Assembly: GCA_947625845.1 (NCBI GenBank)
Contig: CANQQB010000008.1
Location: 1-51,605 of the forward strand
Source of the DNA: an uncultured Oscillospiraceae bacterium
GTDB lineage: Bacteria > Bacillota > Clostridia > Oscillospirales > Oscillospiraceae
DNA: 51,605 bases
Direction: 5' to 3'
The translations under genes and the position numbers were made by a program. Positions 45,265 to 51,605 of this stretch are shown one piece after another; positions within the stretch are counted from its first letter, which is position 1; each line of letters begins with the position of its first letter. The notes beneath the pieces were generated by a model. It had not been told where the DNA came from. It saw only the letters and a program-made list of their open reading frames with translations, and did no database searches.

Positions 45265-46044
45265 TCACCCCTCGCTGTCCGATATCCACACGGCCGCCGC
45301 CGTGATATTGTCCGTCTCGCCCCGGTCCATGGCCGTGCGCGCAAGTCCCTCCAGGACCCGGCTCATCCCGCCGCCGTCTCCGCCGGCGCCGGCGCGCACA
45401 TGCGCGCGCAATTCCTCCGGCGTCAATTCGTGGCGAAAGCCGTCCGAGCACAGCAGATAGACCGTTCCGGGCGCCGTCTCCCACTCCCGCACGTCCGGCG
45501 CCAGGTGGGCCGAGTCTCCTATGCACTGGGTCAGGATATTGCGCCGGTCGTCGCGCTCCGCGTCCTCCGGACGGAGCAGGCCGGTCTGCACGTCCCGCTG
45601 CACGAGAGAGTGATCCTCCGTCAGCTGCCGCAGCCGGTCGTTCAGCGCATAGACGCGGGAATCGCCTACATTGGCCGTCACGCACCGTCCCGCGTAAAGC
45701 AGCGCCAGGGTCAGCGTGGTCCCCATGCGTATGCCGCTTTGGCGGGCGTAGTCCTCCAGGGCCTTGCTCACCCGATAGATCTCATATTCGATCCCAGAGC
45801 GAATGACCACAAAATCATATCCGTCGGCCAGCAGCAGCGGCAGCTCCTCGTCAAACCAGGCGGAGAACGCCTGCGCCACCGCGGCGCTGGCCAGCTCGCC
45901 GCACGCCAGACCACCCATGCCGTCGCAGACAGCGGCCAAAACCAGCGGGCCGTTGACCGTGTCCGCCGTGCGCACCAGCAGGGAATCCTCGTTGACCTGC
46001 TTGACCGTTCCTTTGTCCGTGAAATACCCTGTCCGCGCCCGCAT
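45265..46044 (-). CDS. PP2C-family Ser/Thr protein phosphatase, first gene of the locus
   Basis: 259 residues from ATG 46044 (AGGTGG upstream; the longer open frame crosses the promoter). Motifs: KQVNEDSLL, AAVCDGMGGLACGE, MGTTLTLALL, ANVGDSRVYAL, LTEDHSL, LLCSDGFRHE, GETDNITAAAV. Complete metal site. It is a paralogue of the phosphatase at 31808-32575. Being promoter-proximal, phosphatase and kinase would be made first when the operon is switched on. Confidence 0.95.
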   Translation of the reverse strand: MRARTGYFTDKGTVKQVNEDSLLVRTADTVNGPLVLAAVCDGMGGLACGELASAAVAQAFSAWFDEELPLLLADGYDFVVIRSGIEYEIYRVSKALEDYARQSGIRMGTTLTLALLYAGRCVTANVGDSRVYALNDRLRQLTEDHSLVQRDVQTGLLRPEDAERDDRRNILTQCIGDSAHLAPDVREWETAPGTVYLLCSDGFRHELTPEELRAHVRAGAGGDGGGMSRVLEGLARTAMDRGETDNITAAAVWISDSEG

Positions 46045-46064
46045 TTTCGCCACCTGCCAAAATA

Positions 46065-46094
46065 GGGTGCGTCCATGCAAAAAAGGACGCCCCC
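46065..46094 (-). promoter_or_regulatory. Leader hairpin between promoter and PP2C gene
   Basis: On the minus strand GGGGGCGTCC (46094-46085) pairs with GGACGCACCC (46074-46065), one mismatch, with a T-rich loop. It lies between the predicted transcription start (about 46104) and the ribosome site. Might protect the transcript or modulate initiation. Confidence 0.5.
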
Positions 46095-46111
46095 TTAATG
46101 ATACATAATAA

Positions 46112-46140
46112 AGTATAAACGGACACAGTCCCCATGTCAA
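46112..46140 (-). promoter_or_regulatory. Strong sigma-A promoter of the secretion/signalling locus
   Basis: Minus strand TTGACA (46140-46135), exactly 17 bases, TATACT (46117-46112). The best promoter match in the window, about 70 bases before the first gene. No obvious operator repeats overlap it. Confidence 0.8.
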
Positions 46141-46196
46141 GAAAACGCAATCGTATTGAAAACATTAGTAATCGCTCTGTTTCTTTTGTAAAACGC

Positions 46197-46230
46197 AAAA
46201 AACCGGCCGCGCGAACGCTCGCGACAGCCG
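46197..46230 (-). terminator. Intrinsic terminator upstream of the locus promoter
   Basis: Minus strand stem of CGGC and CGCGA with TCGCG and GCCG (46230-46203) followed by T6 (46202-46197). It stops transcripts from the CBS/spoIIP side before they enter the secretion locus. Confidence 0.65.
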
Positions 46231-46609
46231 ATTATCTATATGGCTCCCCTTGCGCGGGAGAGACCTTTTCTCTGCTCGTTGTCTACTGTCCGCGGGGGCA
46301 AAAAATGATATTGAAGCAGAGTGATTGCAACGCGTCAAACCCCACCGTTTTAAGACTCGTCTGATTGCAAAAGGCCGCGAAAGCCTTATATTATAATGCG
46401 GTGGTTTGCGGAAATATAAAATTCTCTCCCCCAGTCTCGTCGGAGCACGCTCGGCCAGGCCGGGATTCGCCGCAAGCGGCAAATCCCGGATAGCCAGCGG
46501 CTCCTCCTCTCCCCACGCGACAAGCGTGCCGCGTGGGGGCCCCAATAGGCGCGTGACAGCCCCCTTTCACAAGGGGGGCTGTCAATAACGAGCGCGTTGC
46601 GGTGTGGGT
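46231..46609. other. Hairpin-rich intergenic stretch without genes
   Basis: No plausible coding frame. Contains inverted repeats: GGGATTCGCCGC/GCGGCAAATCCC near 46471-46497, CCCCACGCG/CGCGTGGGG near 46512-46539, and GACAGCCCCC/GGGGGGCTGTC near 46555-46583. The last resembles GGGGGCTGTCAA near 10903 and the stem at 49891-49912, so it may be a dispersed repeat or a terminator for the CBS gene. Confidence 0.5.
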
Positions 46610-47038
46610 TCACCCCCGTCTCACATTGGCCGATATATCCCCCAGAAGAGACGCGGTTTCCATGGCGAAGCTGCTCCGGCGGGCGATGTCCGCCAGGGAC
46701 ACCATGCCCACCGGCCGGCCGGCCTCCGTCACCGGTAAGCGCCGCACCTGCTCCTTCGCCATCAGGGCAGCCGCCTGGCGCACGTCGTCCGAGCTGCGGC
46801 AGGTCAGGATGCCGCGGGTCATGATCTCCCGAAGCGGCGTGTCCGCCGGGTCGTAGTCCATGGCCACGCACCGGGTCACGATGTCCCGGTCCGTCACCAG
46901 CCCCCGGAGACGCCCGCTGTCGTCGCACACCGGCAGCGCGCCAAGATTGTGCCGCTTCATGAGCCTTGCCGCCGCCGCCACCGGGTCTTTCTGGTTCACG
47001 CTCACCACGTGACCGGTCATGAGTTCTGCCACTTTCAT
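46610..47038 (-). CDS. CBS-domain pair protein
   Basis: 142 residues, two CBS domains: VAELMTGHVVSVNQKDPVAA with GRLRGLVTDRDIV, and REIMTRGILTCRSSDDV with GRPVGMVSLADIARR. Such stand-alone proteins bind adenine nucleotides and act as energy sensors or regulators; the target is unknown. Homologues are widespread in clostridia and Bacillus (YhcV-like). Transcribed as the spoIIP gene, 72 bases downstream of it in reading order reversed; separated from the secretion locus by a terminator. Confidence 0.9.
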   Translation of the reverse strand: MKVAELMTGHVVSVNQKDPVAAAARLMKRHNLGALPVCDDSGRLRGLVTDRDIVTRCVAMDYDPADTPLREIMTRGILTCRSSDDVRQAAALMAKEQVRRLPVTEAGRPVGMVSLADIARRSSFAMETASLLGDISANVRRG

Positions 47039-47109
47039 TTTCTGCCCCCCTGTAGTATAATCGTATGTAAAGTTGCTCCTGGGAGCAGTATGCCCGGCTT
47101 TGGGCAGTT

Positions 47110-48237
47110 TTATCCGGTTATTTTCTCCGCCAGCGCGGGACCGACCACCTGCGCGAACAGCTCCGCCGATGTCAGCGCCTCCTGCAGCGTGTTGCCGTCG
47201 GTGCCGATCTCCAAAAGCACGCTGGCGGGAGCGAGCTGCTGGTTGTAGCGGTTGGAGCTTAAAAGCGCCGGGCGCATGAGATGGGGATAGGCGCGGTCCA
47301 GCAAGCCCTGCAGGCTCATGGCGAAGGACAGATTTTCCCGCCAGTTGGGGTGGGACAGCGTCTCGTCCGTGCCCACCACGAACATCATCTGCGCCGCCTC
47401 CGGCTCCAGCGCGTCGGACACGGTCTTGTACACGGCGGTGTCGTCCCCGATGGCGTCCCGGTGCAGGTCTATCACCACACGGATGGTGGGGTACTGGGCC
47501 AGGCAGCTCTCAATGGCCTCGCCGCTGCGGGCGTAGGCGCCGTCATAGCTGGGCCAGTCGTAGAGCCCCTCGTCCACCAGCACGTCCAGGCCGTATTCCT
47601 CCAGCGCGTCACCCAGTGCCCGGCCTACCTTGAGGATGCTGTGGTCCGGGTCCGTGGTGCGGTAATCGCCGCTGGCCTGGTATTGGTCAGTCCCGTCGGG
47701 GGTGTACGCCTCCGTGCCGTGGGTGTGGATGATGAGGATCTGCGGGCCGTCCGCCGGTAAGGTCACGTCCGGGGCCATGTCCAGAAGCGCTGAGGCGTCC
47801 ACGGAATAGGCCGTGTCATTCTGGAGCGGGTCGTTCCAGGTGATGGTGGTGGAGATGACCTCCGCCGCCGGCTCCCACAGGTCCCCGGCCGGGGCGGACT
47901 TCACAGGCGCCGGCGTGGGCGCTGATGTGGGCGGGACCGTGACCGGCGCGGCCGTCGCAGGTGGGACCGTGACCGGCGGGACGGTCACCGGCGCGTAGGA
48001 GGGGACGGTCTTCGCCTCCGGCAGGACCGGGGTCCCATGGGTCGGCGACGGGGATACGACGGGCGAGACCGGCGGCGCTTCGGTGTTATGCACCGGTGCC
48101 GGCGAGGCGCTCCGGCTCGGGAACAGACCGGCGGTCACGTCCCGGGGCAGCTCCGTCACGGGGATGACGCCGGACACGATACCGAGAAACAGGAAACAAA
48201 CGAGCAGCAGCACGGCGGAAAACAGCTTGAACTTCAA
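47110..48237 (-). CDS. spoIIP: Stage II sporulation protein P (SpoIIP) family
   Basis: About 375 residues from TTG 48237 (AAAGGGGG seven bases before); ATG 48279 is an alternative without a good ribosome site. One N-terminal membrane helix (FKLFSAVLLLVCFLFLGIVS), a Pro/Thr-rich linker (VPPVTVPPATAAPVTVPP), and the SpoIIP amidase domain with ILIIHTHGTEAY, VVIDLHRDAI, MMFVVGTDE and VLLEIGTDGNTLQEA. In Bacillus SpoIIP cleaves peptide cross-bridges during engulfment with SpoIID. Its presence marks the host as a spore former or a descendant of one. Confidence 0.9.
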   Translation of the reverse strand: MKFKLFSAVLLLVCFLFLGIVSGVIPVTELPRDVTAGLFPSRSASPAPVHNTEAPPVSPVVSPSPTHGTPVLPEAKTVPSYAPVTVPPVTVPPATAAPVTVPPTSAPTPAPVKSAPAGDLWEPAAEVISTTITWNDPLQNDTAYSVDASALLDMAPDVTLPADGPQILIIHTHGTEAYTPDGTDQYQASGDYRTTDPDHSILKVGRALGDALEEYGLDVLVDEGLYDWPSYDGAYARSGEAIESCLAQYPTIRVVIDLHRDAIGDDTAVYKTVSDALEPEAAQMMFVVGTDETLSHPNWRENLSFAMSLQGLLDRAYPHLMRPALLSSNRYNQQLAPASVLLEIGTDGNTLQEALTSAELFAQVVGPALAEKITG

Positions 48238-48367
48238 GCCAATGCCCCCTTTCTGGCGTATGGGTATGCCGTGACACATTTTATGTATCAATGAAGTATA
48301 TGCGGCCCGGCGGAAAAATATGCCGGAAAACATAAAGAACTTTATTTTGAAGGGAGAAAACATAAAA

Positions 48368-48610
48368 ATGGAAGTGACCTATCAGCCCAAGGGCGTATGC
48401 TCCCGCCTGATGCACATTGTGGCCGAGGACGGCGTGATCAAAAGTGTGGAGGTAGTGGGGGGCTGCAACGGAAATCTTAAGGGAATCACCGCTCTGGTGG
48501 AGGGGATGCGCGTGGAAGACGCCATATCCAGGCTGGACGGCATCCAGTGCGGCGGCAAGGGCACATCCTGCCCGGACCAGTTGGCGCAGGCCTTAAAACA
48601 GTTGACATAA
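48368..48610 (+). CDS. TSCPD-domain protein (TIGR03905 type)
   Basis: 80 residues from ATG 48368, upstream AAGGGAGAAAA. MEVTYQPKGVCSRLMHIV, VEVVGGCNGNLKGI and GTSCPDQLAQALKQL match the small stand-alone TSCPD family related to the C-terminal zinc/Cys region of class II ribonucleotide reductases. Three Cys (GVCS, GGCN, SCPD) plus one in QCGGK may bind metal. Function unknown. Confidence 0.88.
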   Translation: MEVTYQPKGVCSRLMHIVAEDGVIKSVEVVGGCNGNLKGITALVEGMRVEDAISRLDGIQCGGKGTSCPDQLAQALKQLT

Positions 48611-48943
48611 TTTGCAAGAAAAATTGCGTTTTTGTCGACATAACTGGTCCGGCGGCGGGGGTTGAGCGGCCGTTTTTTTGGAAGAAACTGTCGAATTTTT
48701 GGGCGCTTTCCAAATAATTCCAATTCCCGGCCACAAGATGTTGACGAACTTTCGGAACGTTGTGGAAAATTCACACAATTGATTGTGCATTTGTTACAAC
48801 TTCCAATTTCAAAACCCGCCTTTTTGACACAATGCCAATTGTTTTAGACGCCTTTCTTTCGATATAATAAGGATACCAAAAATGAATTTTGGGAATTTTT
48901 TCCCTGCATTTTTGGACCATTACGCGAAAGGGAGGCAGTCCGA
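48611..48943. other. AT-rich intergenic region with no gene recognised
   Basis: 333 bases. A short stem GCAA/TTGC with a following T run (about 48614-48636) may terminate the TSCPD gene. A promoter lies near the right end. Nothing else is supported. Confidence 0.5.
48839..48868 (+). promoter_or_regulatory. Promoter before the SleB-like gene
   Basis: TATAAT at 48863-48868 with TTGTTT at 48839-48844 (18-base spacer). The gene starts 76 bases downstream. Confidence 0.5.
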
Positions 48944-49864
48944 ATGAAAAGCCGGTGGTTGATGAAGATCGCGGCGGTCCTGTGCGCGCTCTGCCTTGCC
49001 ATGGGCGTGATGAGCCAGACGGTGTTCGCGCGGGACGACGAGGCGGAGCGGCCGGTCTATGTGCCCGAGGAGCCGGAGGCCACGTTTGTGGTCCTGGACG
49101 GCGAGACCGCGCCGGAGCCGGAGGTGACGGACAACCGCACCACCCTGCCCGTGTACGTGGACGGGGAACAGGCGGGCCAGTGCGTCCTGTTCGGCGGCCA
49201 GCCCTACATGCGCGTGACGGAGCTGTGCCAGATCTTAGGACCGGACGCGCAGGTGGCGGACAATGGAAACGCGGTCTCGATGGCGGTGAACGGCCTGGTG
49301 CTGACCGCGCAGATGGGGCAGCCCTATCTGGTGTGCAACGGCCGGTACCTCTATCTGAAAAACGGTCCGCAGGTCGTGGACGGCGCGGTGGCGCTGCCCA
49401 TGGAGGATCTGGTCAAGTGCCTGGGTCTGACCGCGTACTGGGATAAGGCCAACTGGTCGCTGTCCCTGGCGGACACAGAGGTGACGCCGCTGGCCAACGG
49501 CGAGAAATTCTATGACGAGACGGACGTGTTCTGGCTCAGCCGCCTGATCTTCGCGATGGCGGCGGAACAGCCGCTGCAGGTCCAGCTGGCGGTGGGCAAC
49601 GTGTGCGTCAACCGGATCGGCTCCGACCGCTTCGCCGGACAGAACAACGTCTATCAGGTCATTTTCGCCAAGAACCAGTTCGACGTGGTGACCAACGGCA
49701 TGGTCTACGCTCAGCCGGACGAGGCGGCCACGGTGGCGGCCAAGATGGCGCTGGAGGGATGCGACGTGACCGGCGGCGCCAACTATATGGCCGAGGGCGA
49801 GCTGGGCGACGGCTATGTGCTTACGGCGGCCTTCGGGAGCTTCCGGTTTTATAAGGCGGTATAA
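48944..49864 (+). CDS. Exported SleB-like cell-wall hydrolase with copper-amine-oxidase-like N domain
   Basis: 306 residues; AAAGGGAGG before ATG 48944. Signal peptide (about 5-29, ending TVFARDDE). Residues 65-185 form the CuAO_N1-type beta domain (LPVYVDGEQAGQCVLFGGQP, ALPMEDLVKCLGLTAYWD). The C-terminal 115 residues are the Hydrolase_2/SleB domain: FWLSRLIFAMAAEQPLQVQL (with the Glu of AAE), NVCVNRIGSDRFAG and VIFAKNQFDVVTNG. SleB-type enzymes are spore-cortex lytic transglycosylases; relatives with this N domain are common in Oscillospiraceae and may act in germination or wall turnover. Confidence 0.88.
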   Translation: MKSRWLMKIAAVLCALCLAMGVMSQTVFARDDEAERPVYVPEEPEATFVVLDGETAPEPEVTDNRTTLPVYVDGEQAGQCVLFGGQPYMRVTELCQILGPDAQVADNGNAVSMAVNGLVLTAQMGQPYLVCNGRYLYLKNGPQVVDGAVALPMEDLVKCLGLTAYWDKANWSLSLADTEVTPLANGEKFYDETDVFWLSRLIFAMAAEQPLQVQLAVGNVCVNRIGSDRFAGQNNVYQVIFAKNQFDVVTNGMVYAQPDEAATVAAKMALEGCDVTGGANYMAEGELGDGYVLTAAFGSFRFYKAV

Positions 49865-49890
49865 AGAAGGTCCCTATTATAAAAAACCAC

Positions 49891-49915
49891 AGCCCCCTCA
49901 TCAGAGGGGGCTTAT
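49891..49915 (+). terminator. Intrinsic terminator after the SleB-like gene
   Basis: AGCCCCCT (49891-49898), loop, AGGGGGCT (49905-49912), then TATTATA. Preceded by A6, so it may work on both strands. Confidence 0.65.
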
Positions 49916-49934
49916 TATACGTTTGGAGTGGACT

Positions 49935-50642
49935 ATGGACGAGATCATTCGTGACGGACTGGCGGCGCTGGGTGTGGCGGCGTCGGAGGAACAGGTGCGG
50001 ACGATGGCGGGCTACGGCCAGATGCTGCTGCGGGCCAACGAGACGACCAACCTGACGGCCATCCGGGACCCGGCCGCCGCCGCGCGGCTGCACTTTCTGG
50101 ACAGCGCCGCGCTTTTGACCGTGGCGGACTTCTCCGGGAACAGGGCCGTGGCGGACGTGGGGTCCGGAGCGGGCTTTCCCGGCGTGCCGCTGCGCATTCT
50201 GTGCCCTGACATAAAGCTCACCTGCCTGGACAGCGTTGGCAAGAAGATGGACTTCGTGCGCGAAAGCTGCGCCGCGCTGGGGCTGGAGGACGTACAGTGC
50301 ATATGGGGCCGGGCGGAGGAACAGCCCCAATTGCGGGAGCGGTTCAACATCGTGACCAGCCGGGCGGTGGCCGAGCTGCATTTGCTGGCGGAGCTGTGTC
50401 TGCCGCTGGTGAAGGTAGGGGGACTGTTCCTGGCCATGAAAAACCCGGACTGCGGCGAGGAAGCCGCTCGGGGGGACTTCGCCGTGCGGACCCTGGGGGG
50501 ACGCATACGGGAGATACGGCGGTATGAAGTGCCCGGCGCGGACGTGACCCACGCGGTGGTGGTCGTCGAGAAGATAAAACCCACCCCGGAACAGTATCCA
50601 CGGCGGTGGGCACAGATCAAAAAGAAACCCTTGGTGGGGTGA
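49935..50642 (+). CDS. rsmG: 16S rRNA (guanine527-N7)-methyltransferase RsmG
   Basis: 235 residues from ATG 49935. NETTNLTAIRDP near the N-terminus, the SAM motif VADVGSGAGFPGVPL, LDSVGKKMDFV and VTSRAVAEL are RsmG hallmarks. It methylates G527 of 16S rRNA using SAM. Normally near gidA/parA genes; here followed by an acetyltransferase six bases later, forming a short operon. Confidence 0.95.
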   Translation: MDEIIRDGLAALGVAASEEQVRTMAGYGQMLLRANETTNLTAIRDPAAAARLHFLDSAALLTVADFSGNRAVADVGSGAGFPGVPLRILCPDIKLTCLDSVGKKMDFVRESCAALGLEDVQCIWGRAEEQPQLRERFNIVTSRAVAELHLLAELCLPLVKVGGLFLAMKNPDCGEEAARGDFAVRTLGGRIREIRRYEVPGADVTHAVVVVEKIKPTPEQYPRRWAQIKKKPLVG

Positions 50643-50648
50643 GGTATC

Positions 50649-51422
50649 ATGATGATGACGAATGAAGAAGTATGGCGCGTGGCGCTTCGCCAGTCGGCCG
50701 TCGACTGCAACTGCGCGCCGGAGGATTTTTTGCGCACGGAGAACGTGATCGCCGCCGCGAACGCGGACCCGCGGGCAAGGGTGTATCTGCCCCGGCCGGT
50801 GGAGTGCGAGCTGGTGAGCTACGGCAGCAACGTGGTGGCACAGGTCAGCGACCGGGTCCGGGAGGCGGTGACGGGGTATGTGAACGCCTACCCGGTCGGG
50901 CGCGTGTTTGAGACGCCGCAGATCTATGTGCTCAACGAGGCGCTGCGGCCATTCGGCCTGGCGGCATGCTATATCGCGGAGTACTTTCTGCCGGACGTGA
51001 CCGCGCTGCGGCCGCTGGACTGCCCCTATGACCTGCGGCTGCTGGGACCGGAGGGGTTCGCGGGGCTTTATACGCCTCAGTGGAGCAACGCCCTGTGCGA
51101 AAAGCGGAAAGAGCGGGACATGCTGGCGCTGGGGGCATACGACAAGGACACGCTGGTGGGGCTGGCGGGGGTGTCCGCCGACTGTGAGGACATGTGGCAG
51201 ATCGGCGTGGACGTGCTGCCGGCGTACCGGCGGCGGGGCGTGGCCTCGGCGCTTACAAGCCGGCTGGCGCTGGAGGTTTTCCGGCGGGGGAAGATTCCCT
51301 TTTACTGCGCGGCGTGGTGCAATCTCAAGAGCGTGCGCAACGCGCTGAAATGCGGGTTCCGGCCGGCCTGGGTGGAGCTGACGGCAAGGGAGTTGGCGCA
51401 TGTGGAGGAATTGAACAAATGA
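50649..51422 (+). CDS. GNAT-family N-acetyltransferase
   Basis: 257 residues. The C-terminal half is the GNAT fold with the acetyl-CoA motif QIGVDVLPAYRRRGVASALT and NLKSVRNALKCGFRPAW. The N-terminal half (LRQSAVDCNCAPEDFLRTEN) is an extension found in a clostridial subfamily. Substrate unknown. ATG 50649 is the first of three consecutive Met codons; ribosome site GGGGTGAGG overlaps the rsmG stop. Confidence 0.85.
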   Translation: MMMTNEEVWRVALRQSAVDCNCAPEDFLRTENVIAAANADPRARVYLPRPVECELVSYGSNVVAQVSDRVREAVTGYVNAYPVGRVFETPQIYVLNEALRPFGLAACYIAEYFLPDVTALRPLDCPYDLRLLGPEGFAGLYTPQWSNALCEKRKERDMLALGAYDKDTLVGLAGVSADCEDMWQIGVDVLPAYRRRGVASALTSRLALEVFRRGKIPFYCAAWCNLKSVRNALKCGFRPAWVELTARELAHVEELNK

Positions 51423-51524
51423 AGATTTACAAAATAAGAGCAACAGGGTAAAGAAAAGAGGTGACTCAAGGGAAGAAAGCTTCTAAAATGGTGTTTGCAG
51501 AAAACCAGATAGGAGCTGACCCCC

Positions 51525-51605
51525 ATGTGCCACTACAAACATCTTACCATAGAAGAGCGGGAAAAGCTATACCTGATGCGCGGACAGGGAAAGAGCCTGC
51601 GGGAG
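51525..51605 (+). mobile_element. IS30-family transposase, N-terminus, cut by window end
   Basis: 27 codons are visible, MCHYKHLTIEEREKLYLMRG and onward, matching the N-terminal helix-turn-helix of IS30-family transposases (compare HLTIEER and QGKSLR). A weak GGAG lies ten bases before ATG 51525. The left inverted repeat should lie in 51423-51520 but cannot be set without the other end. Confidence 0.8.

Noticed and set aside
46133-46364. Short + strand ORF in the gap before the CBS gene
   Set aside because: It runs through a hairpin terminator and promoter, has no ribosome site and no recognisable sequence.

Overview
The window looks like the chromosome of a spore-forming, GC-rich gut-type clostridium (Oscillospiraceae-like). 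This rests on a spoIIP-type gene, a SleB-type cell-wall hydrolase, clostridial-style Pta, LepA and RsmG, and Tn4451/Tn1549-style mobile DNA. No rRNA, tRNA or CRISPR array was seen.

Region 1 (1-10.9 kb) is a decayed mobile-element zone. It holds a broken large serine recombinase, a TnpW-like gene, a run of four hairpins, a frameshifted OmpR response regulator, a histidine kinase and an ABC exporter pair. After these come three relaxase relics around an AT-rich insert (about 7.9-10.0 kb). The insert carries a 51-codon ORF and a tightly coupled two-gene operon: a membrane-anchored dCTP-deaminase-like protein followed by a nucleoside 2-deoxyribosyltransferase-like protein. A TIR-domain relic lies next to it, and a 71-bp imperfect direct repeat brackets the area. 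This is a candidate nucleotide-based defence cassette.

Region 2 (10.9-14.3 kb) is housekeeping: an xre-lepA operon diverging from pta, with two clear sigma-A-type promoters in the shared gap.

Region 3 (14.4-46.1 kb) is the centrepiece: about 31.6 kb of genes on one strand. It encodes a divergent type VIIb-like (ESX/WXG100) secretion system joined to a phosphothreonine signalling network. In transcription order it has a PP2C phosphatase, a membrane Ser/Thr kinase, a small Thr-repeat membrane protein, a giant Ig-like surface protein, a VWA-TM-FHA protein, an LRR/Fn3 surface protein, a second PP2C, a probable pseudokinase, a PG-binding/FHA membrane protein, an EssC-type FHA-FtsK ATPase, a LytTR regulator, an EspG-like protein, a YukD/EsaB ubiquitin-like protein, eight small helical/WXG100-type proteins, a glycine-rich putative effector, a DUF4176 protein, a second VWA-TM-FHA protein and a third kinase-fold protein (active type). 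I could not find EsaA, EssA or EssB. Several membrane proteins carry repeated Thr-x-x-Leu/Ile motifs in cytoplasmic segments. These fit the phosphothreonine +3 preference of FHA domains and suggest that kinases, phosphatases and FHA proteins assemble or gate the secretion machine. A strong promoter at 46112-46140 opens the locus.

Region 4 (46.6-51.6 kb) is ordinary chromosome: CBS-domain protein, SpoIIP, TSCPD-domain protein, SleB-like hydrolase, rsmG, a GNAT acetyltransferase and the start of an IS30-family transposase cut by the window edge.
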